16,674 nucleotides of DNA, from contig JAIFNM010000226.1 of NCBI GenBank assembly GCA_020047725.1, positions 1 through 16,674 on the forward strand, given 5' to 3'. A program made the translations under genes and the position numbers. Source of the DNA: Betaproteobacteria bacterium. GTDB taxonomy: Bacteria > Pseudomonadota > Gammaproteobacteria > Burkholderiales > Rhodocyclaceae. The first letter of the stretch is position 1. The number at the start of each line of letters is the position of its first letter. The notes under the pieces were generated by a model, which saw only the letters and a program-made list of their open reading frames with translations, was not told the origin of the DNA and made no database searches. Below, in pieces: positions 1-8,124 of this stretch.

Positions 1-885
1 CCGCGTCTCGGTCTGCTGATGGAAACCGAACTGTGGCCCAACCTGATCGCCGCCGCGAAACAGCGCAGCCTGCCCGTGTCGCTGGTCAACGCCCGACTTT
101 CCGCACGATCACAGCGCGGCTACCAGCGTTTCGCGCCGCTTATCCGTCCGGCGCTTGATGCGCTGCGGGCGGTGGCCGCGCAAACGCCGGCTGACGCCGA
201 ACGCCTGGTCGCCATCGGCGCCAAACGGGTCAGCGTCTTCGGCAACATCAAGTTCGACGTCACGCCGTCGCCCGAAAAACTGGAACTCGGCGCGCAGTGG
301 CGGCTGGCGCTTGGCACACGGCCGGTCTGGCTGGCCGCCAGCACCCGCGAAGGCGAAGAGCCGTTGATCTTGGATGCTTTCGTTGGCCTGAACCGGCCGG
401 ATCTGCTCCTGTTGCTGGTGCCACGTCACCCGCAACGTTTTGCCGAAGTGGCCGCGCTGGTCGAGGAACACCAACTCGGGCTATGCCGGCGCAGCGAAGG
501 CGTGCTGCCGACGCCCGCAACACGCGTCTGGCTGGGCGACAGCATGGGCGAAATGCCGGCCTATTTTGCGCTGGCTGATGTCGCCCTGATCGGCGGGACG
601 CTGCTGCCGTTTGGCGGACAGAACCTGATCGAAGCGGCGGCCTGCGGTTGCCCGGTGCTGGTCGGTCCGCACACCTACAACTTTGCGCAGGCGACCGAAG
701 ATGCGCTGGCCTGCGGTGCGGCACGACGAGTCTCCGATGCGGAAACGGCGGCCGCCGAGGCAAACGCGCTATTGAATGATGAAGCAATGCTGAAAGCGAT
801 GCGTGACGCTGCGACAGGTTTCAGTCAGGCACATCGCGGTGCGACGGCCAGAACGATAGCGCTGATACGCGAGACTATGGCCTGA
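1..885 (+). CDS. waaA: 3-deoxy-D-manno-octulosonic acid (Kdo) transferase, 3' part
   Basis: The reading frame is open from base 1, so the start lies outside the window; about 294 codons are present of a family that usually has about 420-430. The first residues read PRLGLLMETELWPNL, the conserved stretch where the N-terminal half of WaaA/KdtA binds lipid A precursor. The C-terminal GT-B half carries the typical segment GGQNLIEAAACGCPVLVGP followed by HTYNF, which in the family contributes to CMP-Kdo binding. WaaA transfers Kdo from CMP-Kdo to lipid IVA at the cytoplasmic face of the inner membrane, an essential step of LPS inner-core synthesis. The gene converges on the tolC-type gene on the other strand, 114 bp away. 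The frame is intact and ends at TGA 883-885. The family assignment is firm; whether it adds one or two Kdo units cannot be read. Confidence 0.95.
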   Translation, partial: PRLGLLMETELWPNLIAAAKQRSLPVSLVNARLSARSQRGYQRFAPLIRPALDALRAVAAQTPADAERLVAIGAKRVSVFGNIKFDVTPSPEKLELGAQWRLALGTRPVWLAASTREGEEPLILDAFVGLNRPDLLLLLVPRHPQRFAEVAALVEEHQLGLCRRSEGVLPTPATRVWLGDSMGEMPAYFALADVALIGGTLLPFGGQNLIEAAACGCPVLVGPHTYNFAQATEDALACGAARRVSDAETAAAEANALLNDEAMLKAMRDAATGFSQAHRGATARTIALIRETMA

Positions 886-902
886 AGCCCGCATGGATAA
901 AC

Positions 903-957
903 GACCTTCACACTACAGCCCCGAAGGTCCGCGTAAACATTGACCTTCAGAACGGTC
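903..957. repeat. Triple GACCTTC/GAAGGTC inverted repeats between convergent genes
   Basis: In the 114-bp gap between waaA and the tolC-type gene, GACCTTC (903-909), its exact reverse complement GAAGGTC (923-929) and GACCTTC again (942-948) allow two alternative 7-bp hairpins. A further GACC...GGTC pairing is possible at 942-957. There is no T-run on either side, so this is not a canonical rho-independent terminator, although its position between convergent genes would suit a bidirectional termination or insulation role. Confidence 0.35.
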
Positions 958-999
958 GCTTTGCAGACCGCCAGTTGACGCGGGTTTCATCCGCCCTGA

Positions 1000-2319
1000 T
1001 TACGGCGCTTCGAACAGCGGGTTAATCTGCTCCAGATCGCTCTCACCGAGCGCACCCACCGCCGCCCTTAACTTGAGTTGAGCGAGCAGCGTGTCAAAAC
1101 GCGCCTTAGCCAGATCGCGCTTGGTGACGTAGACCTGGTTTTCGGCGTTGAGCACGTCGATATTGATGCGCACGCCAACCTCATAGCCCAGCTTGTTCGA
1201 CTCGAGCGCACTGGTGCTCGAGATCAGTGCCGCTTCCAGCGCGCGCACCTGGGCCAGACCATTGACGACGCCAAGATAGGATTGCTGAACACTGAGCGAG
1301 GCCGTCCGCCTGGCATTCTCCAGCGCCGCTTCGGCCACTGTGCGATTGGCCACCGCCTCACGCGTCTTGGAACTGACCAGCCCACCTTGATAAATCGGGA
1401 TGGTGAGCTGCAAACCAATATTGCTCACGTCGGTCGTTACGTTGGATGTCGCCTGGCCTGACTTGACCCGGCCAACGTTGGCGGCCACGTCCAGCGTCGG
1501 GTAATGGCCGGCTCGCATACGTTCGATTTCCTTGGCTGCGACTTCGGCCGCGACCTGCTGCGCCTGGACCGTAAAGCTGTCCTTTACGGCGGCATCGACC
1601 CATTGATCCATGTTCGCTGGCTGAGGTGGCTGCAGGACAGCCTGCGACTTGAGCCGGTTGAGTTCGCCGGAATCCTTGCCAACGATCAGGCGCAGTGCGT
1701 AGCGCTTGACGTCCAGATCACTTTGCGCCGCAATTTCCTGAGCGTTTGCCAGATCGAAACGCGATTGTGCTTCCTGCGAATCGGTGATGGTGGCGGTACC
1801 CACTTCGAAGTTCTTCTTGGCCTGTTCAAGCTGCTGCGTGATGGCCTGCTTGTTGGCACGCACGGCCTTGAGGTTTTCCTGGGCATTGAGCACATCAAAA
1901 TACGCTTGCGCCACACGCAGAATCAGGTCCTGCGAGGCCTGCGCAAAAACCGCCTCGGCCTGCACTACCTGCAACTTGGCCTGACCGTATTGCACGTAAT
2001 TCTGCCAGCGAAACAGGGGTTGCGTCAGGTTCAGATTGTAGGCGTTGGAATTGAAACTCCGGCTGGCGCCGGGCGGGTTATAGCTATTGTCGTTCCATGT
2101 CGTATTGGCGGTCGCGCTGACCGTCGGCAACAATCCCGCCAGCCCCTGCGGGGCTTTCTCGCGCCCAGCCTCAACCGTGGCGCGAGCGGCGGCGTACTGC
2201 GCATCATTGCCCAGCGCATCACGATAGACCTGCAGAAGGTCTGCCGAAAACACCGGCACAGCAAAGAACAGACCTCCAAGCAGAAGGGACAGACGACTTG
2301 CTGATGAGTTGATACGCAT
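1000..2319 (-). CDS. tolC: TolC-family outer membrane channel protein (efflux/type I secretion)
   Basis: This 439-residue protein is close to the usual TolC length. A signal peptide is visible at residues 1-25 (MRINS, a hydrophobic LSLLLGGLFFAVPVF core, then FSA|D). The mature protein begins DLLQVYRDALGNDAQYAAARA, the standard opening of proteobacterial TolC. It then shows two heptad-rich halves with the repeated pattern of long coiled helices, including LTQPLFRWQNYVQYG and LTIPIYQGGLVSSK, the matching strand-turn segments of the two internal repeats. TolC trimers form a beta-barrel with a periplasmic tunnel and dock with RND/adaptor or ABC pumps. It lies 20 bp downstream of the pcm-like gene on the same strand, so the two are probably co-transcribed, with the RND pump genes upstream. 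No good Shine-Dalgarno precedes the ATG. The frame is intact, unlike the adaptor and permease of the same locus, so it may serve other pumps. Confidence 0.93.
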   Translation of the reverse strand: MRINSSASRLSLLLGGLFFAVPVFSADLLQVYRDALGNDAQYAAARATVEAGREKAPQGLAGLLPTVSATANTTWNDNSYNPPGASRSFNSNAYNLNLTQPLFRWQNYVQYGQAKLQVVQAEAVFAQASQDLILRVAQAYFDVLNAQENLKAVRANKQAITQQLEQAKKNFEVGTATITDSQEAQSRFDLANAQEIAAQSDLDVKRYALRLIVGKDSGELNRLKSQAVLQPPQPANMDQWVDAAVKDSFTVQAQQVAAEVAAKEIERMRAGHYPTLDVAANVGRVKSGQATSNVTTDVSNIGLQLTIPIYQGGLVSSKTREAVANRTVAEAALENARRTASLSVQQSYLGVVNGLAQVRALEAALISSTSALESNKLGYEVGVRINIDVLNAENQVYVTKRDLAKARFDTLLAQLKLRAAVGALGESDLEQINPLFEAP

Positions 2320-2339
2320 GGCAGGAACCCCGCTAGATA

Positions 2340-3008
2340 CTAGAAAACAAATTTGGTATTCCGCTTGGCGTTACTAAGCGGCGGAACAACGGTTTCAAAG
2401 ACATTGCTCGTGTTGAAGGCGTTCTCTTCGGTGCGCGTAACCAGTTGCACCTGCATGCTCGGCGCCTCGCCAACAACAGCGACCAGGCGGCCGCCGATTT
2501 TCAGATTTTGCAGAATCGCCTCCGGCAAAACCGGAGTCGAACCGGAGAGCACGATCACATCGTAGGGGGCATAAAGCGGCCAGCCCTGGGCTCCATCGCC
2601 GAGATCAACGCTGACATTGACCACGCCAGCCTGTTTCAGATTCTTTCTGGCCAGCTCAACCAGCGCCGGATCGATTTCCACCGTATAGACAAACTCGGCT
2701 TTGGCGGCAATCAACGCGGCCATGTAACCCGTACCAGTGCCAATTTCGAGCACCGTATCCGTATTCTTGATACTCAATTCCTGCAGAATGCGCGCTTCGA
2801 TCTTCGGCGCCAGCATTACCTGCCCCCCGCCAATCGGAATTTCAACATCGGCAAAGGCCAGGTCCTTGTGCGCCGCCGGAACAAAATCCTCACGCTTCAC
2901 CACCGCCAGCAAACCAAGCACGGTCGGGTCCAGCACTTCCCACGGGCGGATCTGCTGCTCGATCATGTTAAAACGCGCTTGTTCAATGTCCATCGTCGCT
3001 GCAGCCAT
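2340..3008 (-). CDS. pcm: Protein-L-isoaspartate O-methyltransferase family protein
   Basis: This 222-residue SAM-dependent methyltransferase has motif I, VLEIGTGTGY, at about residues 86-95. Before it comes the PIMT-like segment IGGGQVMLAPKIEARILQEL (compare the family's ...G(Q/S)TISQPYIVA), and after it YTVEIDPALVELARKNL. PIMT enzymes methylate L-isoaspartyl residues in damaged proteins. However, the usual motif around GSGYQTAVLA reads GTGYMAALIA here, and the strand-4 segment reads DVIVLSGSTPVLPEAIL rather than DAI(I/L)VTAA. It may therefore be the divergent PCMT-like branch that many betaproteobacteria keep beside tolC, with an unproven substrate. GAGGA 5-6 bases before ATG 3008 supports this start over the second Met at residue 6. 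An inverted repeat lies just upstream, and tolC follows after 20 bp. Confidence 0.85.
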   Translation of the reverse strand: MAAATMDIEQARFNMIEQQIRPWEVLDPTVLGLLAVVKREDFVPAAHKDLAFADVEIPIGGGQVMLAPKIEARILQELSIKNTDTVLEIGTGTGYMAALIAAKAEFVYTVEIDPALVELARKNLKQAGVVNVSVDLGDGAQGWPLYAPYDVIVLSGSTPVLPEAILQNLKIGGRLVAVVGEAPSMQVQLVTRTEENAFNTSNVFETVVPPLSNAKRNTKFVF

Positions 3009-3030
3009 AGCATTCCTCGCCAGAAAGTTT

Positions 3031-3050
3031 ATATTAGCACAAACTAATAT
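3031..3050. promoter_or_regulatory. Inverted repeat ATATTAG-N6-CTAATAT upstream of pcm
   Basis: A perfect 7-6-7 inverted repeat lies 22 bp before the pcm start codon in the 72-bp gap after the RND permease. The gap is AT-rich compared with its surroundings, and TAATAT/TATAAA on the minus strand could serve as a -10 element overlapping the repeat. This arrangement suits an operator controlling a separate pcm-tolC promoter. No regulator can be named from the sequence. Confidence 0.35.
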
Positions 3051-3080
3051 TGATTGGTTGGATAGAAGGGGATTATACCT

Positions 3081-6000
3081 TCACCCCACCTTCACCCGAT
3101 ACCATGCAGCATAAAGCGCCGGCAGGAAAAACACCGTCAGCGCGGTAGCCACGATCAGCCCGCCCATGATGGAAATCGCCATCGATCCCCAGAACACGCT
3201 GCGCGTCAGCGGAATCATCGCCAGAATGGCCGCCGCCGCGGTCAGCATGATCGGCCGGAAGCGCCGTACGGTCGAGCCGACAATGGCCTCCCACGTGGGC
3301 TTTCCGGCCTTTTCGTCCTGTTCGATCTGGTCAACCAGAATCACCGAGTTGCGCATGATCATCCCGGACAAGGCGATCACACCGAGGGTGGCGACAAAAC
3401 CGAAGGGAACCTTGAACAGCATCAGCGCGATGGCCACGCCAATCAGGCCGAGTGGCGCTGTCAGCAGCACAAGAACAGTACGCCCGATGCTTTGCAACTG
3501 CATCATGAGCAGAGTGATGACCGCCATCAGCATCCAGGGCATCACGGCCCGGACTGAATCCTCACCCTTGGCAGATTCCTCCGTTGCACCGCCCAGCTCA
3601 ATCTGGAATCCGGGCGGAAGTTTCGCACGTACGGCATTGAGTTCCGGGTTGATCTGCGCCGAAATGACCGGCGCCTGCGTACTGTCGCGAATGTCGGCGC
3701 GGACAGTGACGGTCGGCAGGCGATTGCGCCGGTTGATCAAGCCATCTTCGAGCTCGTAATGGATTTTCGCGACCTGGGCGAGCGGAACATAGCGTCCGCT
3801 TGCCGTCCGGATATTGATGTCACCCAGGGCCGAAATCCTCGCGCGCTCGTCGCCTTTGGCCCGCACCACCACATCAACCAGTTGATCGCCTTCGCGCATT
3901 TGCGTAATGCTCAGGCCGGAGAGCAGCAGGTTGATCGAGTTCGACAGATCCAGCGAACTGATGCCAAGCGCTCGCGCGCGGTCCTGATCGACGTCCAGGC
4001 GAACGGATTTGCTCATCTCATTCCAGTCGAAGTTCACATCACGGACATGCGGGTTGGCACGCATCACCGAAGCCACTTCTTCGGCCACGCGGCGCAAATC
4101 ACCGAGATGCTCACCCGAGACGCGGAACTGGATCGGAAAGCCAACCGGCGGGCCCATTTCCAGTCGCAAGACACGCGCCCGAACATTAGCCATGCCGCCG
4201 TGCCAATCGGCATTCTCGGAAGCGAAATGCGTTTCCAGGCGCCGCTTCAGGTCTTCTCGAGCCTCCAGGCTGTGCGTCACCACCACAAACTGTGCAAAGT
4301 TGTTGTTGAACAGTTGCTGATCCAGCGGCAAATAGAAACGCGGACTGCCATTGCCGATATAGCTGGCAAACTGCCTGACCGATTTCTTCATCTCCGGTTC
4401 GTCGAGCAACAGCCTCTCCACTTTCAGGGCCTGCGCTTCGGTCGCCTTTAGCGATGCACCTTGCGGCAACCACAAATCGACCAGCAGTTCAGTCCGATCC
4501 GAGGGCGGGAAGAACTGCTTTTCGATCCCTTTGTTGAAGGCCACCAGGGACAGCGCAAAGGCCGCCAGCGTCACACCGATCACCAGCCAGCGACGATGTA
4601 CGCACCACTCGACGGCCGCACGCAAACGCCGATAGCCGGGCGTGTCATAGATGTTCTCGCCATGCTTCTGAGCCTTGGCCTGCAGCTTCTTGGCATCGAG
4701 AATCTTGTAACCGAGATACGGGGTGAACAGCACCGCGACCACCCAGGAGACAACCAGAGCGATGCTCACCACCGCGAACATCGAAAAGGTGTATTCGCCC
4801 GACGAGGACCGTGCAAAACCGACCGGCGTAAACCCGGCCACCGTCACCAGCGTGCCGGTGAGCATCGGGAAGGCCGTCGAGGTATAGGCGAAGGTTGCCG
4901 CCCGAAAACGATCCCAGCCTTCTTCCATCTTCACGACCATCATCTCGACGGCAATAATCGCGTCGTCAACCAGCAGGCCGAGCGCAATGATCAGGGCACC
5001 GAGCGAAACGCGCTGCAAATCGATTCCAAATAATTCCATCAACAGGAAGGTGATGGCCAGCACCAGCGGGATCGACAAAGCCACGACCGTCCCCGTACGC
5101 AAGCCCAGACTAAGGAAGGAAACAGCCAGCACGATGATCACCGCCTCGGTCAGCGAGGACATGAACAGGCTGATCGACTGCCGTACGATCTCCGGCTGAT
5201 CGGCGACCACCTGGACATCGATTCCCGTCGGCAGATCCTTCTGCAAACGCGCCACCTCGGTACGCAAACGGTCGCCGAGCTTGATCACGTCACCGCCCTT
5301 GTTCATGGCAATGGCAATACCTACCGCGGGCTGGCCTTGCACGTGCATGCGCGGCGCAGGAGGATCGGTGTAGCCACGCTTGACGCTGGCAATGTCGCCG
5401 AGACGGAAGAACTGCCCGCCGACCTGGACCCCAAGCGCGCGGACGCTCTCTTCCGACCTGAACTCGCCGGACACGCGCAGACGCACCCGATCCGATTCGG
5501 TCTCGAAAAATCCGGCCGACGCCATCGCATTCTGCTTCTGCAGTGCATCGAAGATCTGCAGTGGATCGATGCCGAGTGTCGCCAGCTTGGCGTGCGAAAT
5601 CTCAACGTAGATCTTTTCGTCCTGTACGCCAACCAGCTCAACCTTCTTCACATCCGGCACTTGCCGCAGTTCGCGCCCGATGCGATCCGCCTCATGGCGC
5701 AGGCGAGCCATATCGAAGCCGTCACCGGTCACGGCGAAGATATTGATGAAGGTATCGCCGAATTCATCGTTGATGAACGGCCCCTGGATGCCGGCCGGAA
5801 AGGTCTGTTTGATGTCGCCGATTTTCTTGCGCACCTGATACCACGCGTCGGGAACATCGCTCTTCGGCGTGTAGTCCTTGAGGATGATGAACACCAGCGA
5901 TTCGCCCGCTCTCGAATTGGAACGCAGGACATCAACCCAGGCCACTTCCTGCAATTTCTTCTCGATACGCTCGGTCACCTGCAATTCGACCTCGTGCGCC

Positions 6001-6184
6001 GTCGCGCCGGGCCATAGCGTGCGTACAACCATGACCTTGAAGGTGAAATCCGGGTCTTCCGCCCGCCCCAGCTTCACCCCAGCTTCAGATACGAGAACAC
6101 CCCGCCCAAGACCATGACGATGATCAGGTAGGCCACCATTGAACGGTGGCGCAAGGCCCATTCAGAGAGATTGAGATGGGTCAT
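3081..6184 (-). pseudogene. RND efflux permease (HAE1/AcrB superfamily), frameshifted near the N-terminus
   Basis: From about residue 37 onward this is a complete inner-membrane RND permease of the proton-driven drug-exporter type. It begins LGRAEDPDFTFKVMVVRTLW, has the TM4 proton-relay pair in LLVDDAIIAVEMM (Asp-Asp at reconstructed residues 403-404; compare AcrB 407/408), and the TM10 segment MIMRNSVILVDQIEQDE with Arg where AcrB has Lys940. The native start is ATG 6184, overlapping the adaptor stop (ATGA). It reads MTHLNLSEWALRHRSMVAYL and runs through TM1 to SYLKLG. An exact 11-bp tandem duplication (6066-6087) then puts TGA in frame. Removing one copy restores an uninterrupted frame of 1030 codons, the normal family length. 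The long frame still open can begin only at non-native starts such as ATG 6161, which lose TM1, so an active pump is unlikely. tetR and the adaptor lie upstream, pcm and tolC downstream. It is a real mutation, a reversible slippage variant or an assembly error; the sequence alone cannot decide. Confidence 0.85.
6066..6087 (-). repeat. Perfect 11-bp tandem duplication breaking the RND permease frame
   Basis: On the coding strand TGAAGCTGGGG occurs twice back to back (6087-6077 and 6076-6066; plus strand CCCCAGCTTCA twice). One copy encodes the tail of the expected Y-L-K-L-G followed by R-A-E-D. The second copy adds 11 bp, introduces TGA immediately after KLG and shifts the frame by -1 (net +11). 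Both copies are identical, so the event appears recent. Confidence 0.95.
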
Positions 6185-7221
6185 TTAGCCCCACCAGGCA
6201 CCTGATCTACGGCCTTGACCTTTTCACCGGCACTCAGCTTGTGTACGCCGGCGACGACGACTCGCTCCCCGGCATTTACACCACTCGCCAGCGAAGCCAT
6301 CGTTTCCCCAAACGAGGTAACGACCACCGGACGCAGTGACAGCGTCTGATCGGCACCGACAATCCACAGCGCAGGCTTTCCGTCCTGCTGGAAGATCGCC
6401 GTCAACGGAACGTTCAAGTGCGAAGCAGCAGCCGCATCCGTCTTTTCCTGAGCGAACTTCACGTTAGCCGTCATGCCCAACAGGATCCGGGCATCGGGCT
6501 TGAGAATCGACACTCGCGCCGCGTAGGTCCGTGTGACCGGATCGGCCACCGACGATAGTTCGCGCAGGATCGCCGGATAGCTCGCCACATCGTCGGCCCA
6601 CAGGCGTCCTTGTGCCGACGCACGTCCGGCATGCGCGCTTCGGGAATGGCGACGGCCACCTCCAGCGCATCGGTTCGCGCCACGCGCATGACCATCTGGC
6701 CGGCCGCAACGACCTGACCGACTTCGGCCGCGACCAGGGCAATCACGCCCGCGTGCTCAGCGCGCAAAACGGTGTAGGAACTCTGATTGCGCGCCAGGTC
6801 GGCCTGCGCCCGCGTCGCCTTGTACGTAGTTTCCTTGGCGTCCAGTGCCGACTGGCTGACATTCACGGTAACGGCGCAAATCGGCATCAGCCAGTTCCAG
6901 CTGCGCGTTGGCCGAGGCAGCGGAAAGCGCGGTATCGGCGGGATCAAGCCGTGCCAGCACATCACCGGCTTTGACCAACGCACCCGCGTCGACCAGCCGG
7001 GCAGAAACCTTGCCCGGAATGCGGAAGCCCAGCGGTGTCTCGTAACGCGAGCGCACTTCGCCGGAATAGGTCACCGCGCGACTGTTATCGGCGCCAGCAC
7101 CGATAACAGTCGTCAACACCGGGCGCAAGGGTTCGGGAGGAGGCGCGGCCTTCTCGCCACAGGCCCCAAGGAACAGCACCGCGCCCAAAAGCAGGCTGCG
7201 GCCCACTAAAAGAGTCGTCAT
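6181..7221 (-). pseudogene. RND efflux periplasmic adaptor (HlyD/AcrA-type membrane fusion lipoprotein), two frameshifts
   Basis: Three frames must be joined to recover an AcrA-like adaptor. Segment 1 (7221 to about 6864) starts MTTLLVGRSLLLG with lipobox LGAC (Cys21), then RPVLTTVIG and the lipoyl half GFRIPGKVSARLVDAGALVK, and stops making sense after LADADLRRYRE. Segment 2 (about 6860-6620), in another frame, gives VSQSALDAKETTYKATRAQ, the second lipoyl half AGVIALVAAEVGQVVAAGQ and AVAIPEARMPDVR. Segment 3 (about 6615-6181), back in the first frame, gives LWADDVASYPAILREL and the beta-barrel/membrane-proximal domain, ending VPGGAK. ATG 7221 is chosen over 7242 because AAGGA lies 5 bases before it and it overlaps the reconstructed tetR stop. 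Its TGA overlaps the permease ATG. The first break looks like a loss of roughly 17 bp and the second like a small loss, both judged only by family resemblance. The first frame hits a stop at 6757, so no full protein is made as read. Confidence 0.85.
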
Positions 7222-7260
7222 GGATTTCCTTTTTGCTGGCACAAGCCATTCACCAGCAGA

Positions 7261-7878
7261 TCAAAATGGGTTTGCAAAAAAACGTGCGGATCGATCTCCT
7301 CTCAATGAGGAGCGCCAGACAACCAGCATCATCAAGGGGGCGAAGATCACATTGATCGCGGTTTCAATATCCTGCGGCCGGAACTCGCCACTCTCAATGC
7401 CGCGCTGCAAAACAGTACGCAGCAAACCGCGCCCGCGCGCCAGTACCTTGTCGTGGTAGTACTGCGCCACTTCCGGGAAATTGCGCGATTCGGAAATAAT
7501 CAGCTTCGGAACACCCGCCAAGCGCGTCCTGCCGATCTGTTCCCACCAGCCAAAAAGCAGTCGACGCAAAAGCTCGAAGGACGAACCCTCATACTCGGCC
7601 ATCTGCTGCTCAGCGGCCACCAAAAGCGGCACGATCGCGTCTTCAATGACGGCCTTGAACAGCGCTTCCTTGCTATCGAAATAGAGGTAAAGCGTGCCTT
7701 TCGAGACACCGGCGCGCGCCGCCACATCCTCAAGCCGGGTGGCCGCAAACCCGCTCTCGACAAAGAGATCAAGCGCCGCCGCCGTCAGCTCGGACGGGCG
7801 CGCCTCCTTGCGTCGACGACGTGGCGCGCGGGCGCCGGGAATTGACTCGATAACGGGCAAAGCGGGGAAGAAACTCAT
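7261..7878 (-). CDS. TetR/AcrR-family repressor of the efflux locus, altered C-terminus
   Basis: As read this is a 205-residue protein. Residues about 31-78 form a classic TetR helix-turn-helix (ALDLFVESGFAATRLEDVAARAGVSKGTLYLYF). The rest is the helical ligand-binding and dimerisation domain, including LMMLVVWR near the end. The last 13 residues, from SLRGDRSARFFANPF, look wrong. In the +1 frame the DNA reads EEIDPHVFLQTHFDLLVNGL, a normal TetR C-terminal helix, ending at TGA 7220-7218 that overlaps the adaptor ATG. So an indel near 7301-7308 has probably replaced about 20 native residues; the native gene would span 7218-7878. DNA binding may survive, but dimer stability is uncertain. It is the first gene of the pump operon, consistent with autoregulated repression relieved by drug binding. 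No clear Shine-Dalgarno precedes ATG 7878. Confidence 0.85.
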   Translation of the reverse strand: MSFFPALPVIESIPGARAPRRRRKEARPSELTAAALDLFVESGFAATRLEDVAARAGVSKGTLYLYFDSKEALFKAVIEDAIVPLLVAAEQQMAEYEGSSFELLRRLLFGWWEQIGRTRLAGVPKLIISESRNFPEVAQYYHDKVLARGRGLLRTVLQRGIESGEFRPQDIETAINVIFAPLMMLVVWRSSLRGDRSARFFANPF

Positions 7879-7891
7879 CAGAGGAAATTAA

Positions 7892-7935
7892 TGACCGGGA
7901 AGTCAGTAATGTATCCAAAATGCACTGACCCGTCA
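7892..7935. promoter_or_regulatory. Two candidate TetR operators (TGAC...GTCA inverted repeats)
   Basis: TGACCGGGAAGTCA (7892-7905) covers the predicted transcription start and TGACCCGTCA (7926-7935) covers the -35 element. Both are TGAC/GTCA inverted repeats, a half-site type often seen in operators of TetR repressors that control RND pumps. Binding of the adjacent TetR protein here would block its own promoter. This rests on position and symmetry; binding is not shown. Confidence 0.45.
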
Positions 7936-7936
7936 A
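7908..7936 (-). promoter_or_regulatory. Sigma70-like promoter of tetR-adaptor-RND
   Basis: On the minus strand a -35 TTGACG (7936-7931) is followed, after exactly 17 bp, by a -10 TACATT (7913-7908). Transcription would start near 7901, giving a short leader to the tetR ATG at 7878. Both hexamers are close to consensus and the spacing is optimal. It faces the whole efflux locus. Confidence 0.65.
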
Positions 7937-8045
7937 TTCGATCCGGGGACAGGCCACCCCTGAAACGCTCATGAACAGGCACTCTACAGACTAAATGCCT
8001 GAAGGCTGGCGGATTCATTGGCCTGGCGGCATGACTTGCCGTAGA

Positions 8046-8071
8046 TCGCCAATCCACGCGGATCGTGGCGA
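8046..8071. repeat. Imperfect hairpin downstream of the soluble kinase gene
   Basis: TCGCCA-ATCC / GGAT-CG-TGGCGA can fold into a 10-bp stem with a 2-base bulge and an ACGC loop. It lies 54 bp beyond the 3' end of the 8125-9450 gene and before the divergent tetR promoter region; all genes here read on the minus strand. It lacks a T-run, so a termination role is only possible. Apart from this hairpin and the tetR promoter, the 7879-8124 gap shows nothing recognisable. Confidence 0.25.
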
Positions 8072-8124
8072 CTCTCATAAAGGCAACACATAAGTTAACG
8101 CGCTGCGGTGAGGCAACTGCTTTC

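Noticed and set aside
903..957. Rho-independent terminator between waaA and the tolC-type gene
   Set aside because: The hairpins are only 7 bp with long loops and lack a T-run, so it was listed as a repeat rather than a terminator.
1504..2304. Plus-strand open frame of 266 codons
   Set aside because: Lies wholly antisense to the well-supported TolC gene, has no family features and no ribosome-binding site; it is a shadow of GC-rich coding sequence.
3759..4451. Plus-strand open frame of 230 codons, and similar ones at 5337-6017 and 4461-5033
   Set aside because: All are antisense to the RND permease, with His/Gln/Arg-rich composition typical of shadow frames.
6181..7242. Three separate small genes in place of the adaptor
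   Set aside because: The three frames join end to end into one AcrA-like protein with lipobox, two lipoyl halves and barrel, so they are pieces of one broken gene.
7878..8078. Minus-strand 66-codon frame upstream of tetR
   Set aside because: Overlaps the tetR promoter and operators, shows no recognisable protein features and has no ribosome-binding site.
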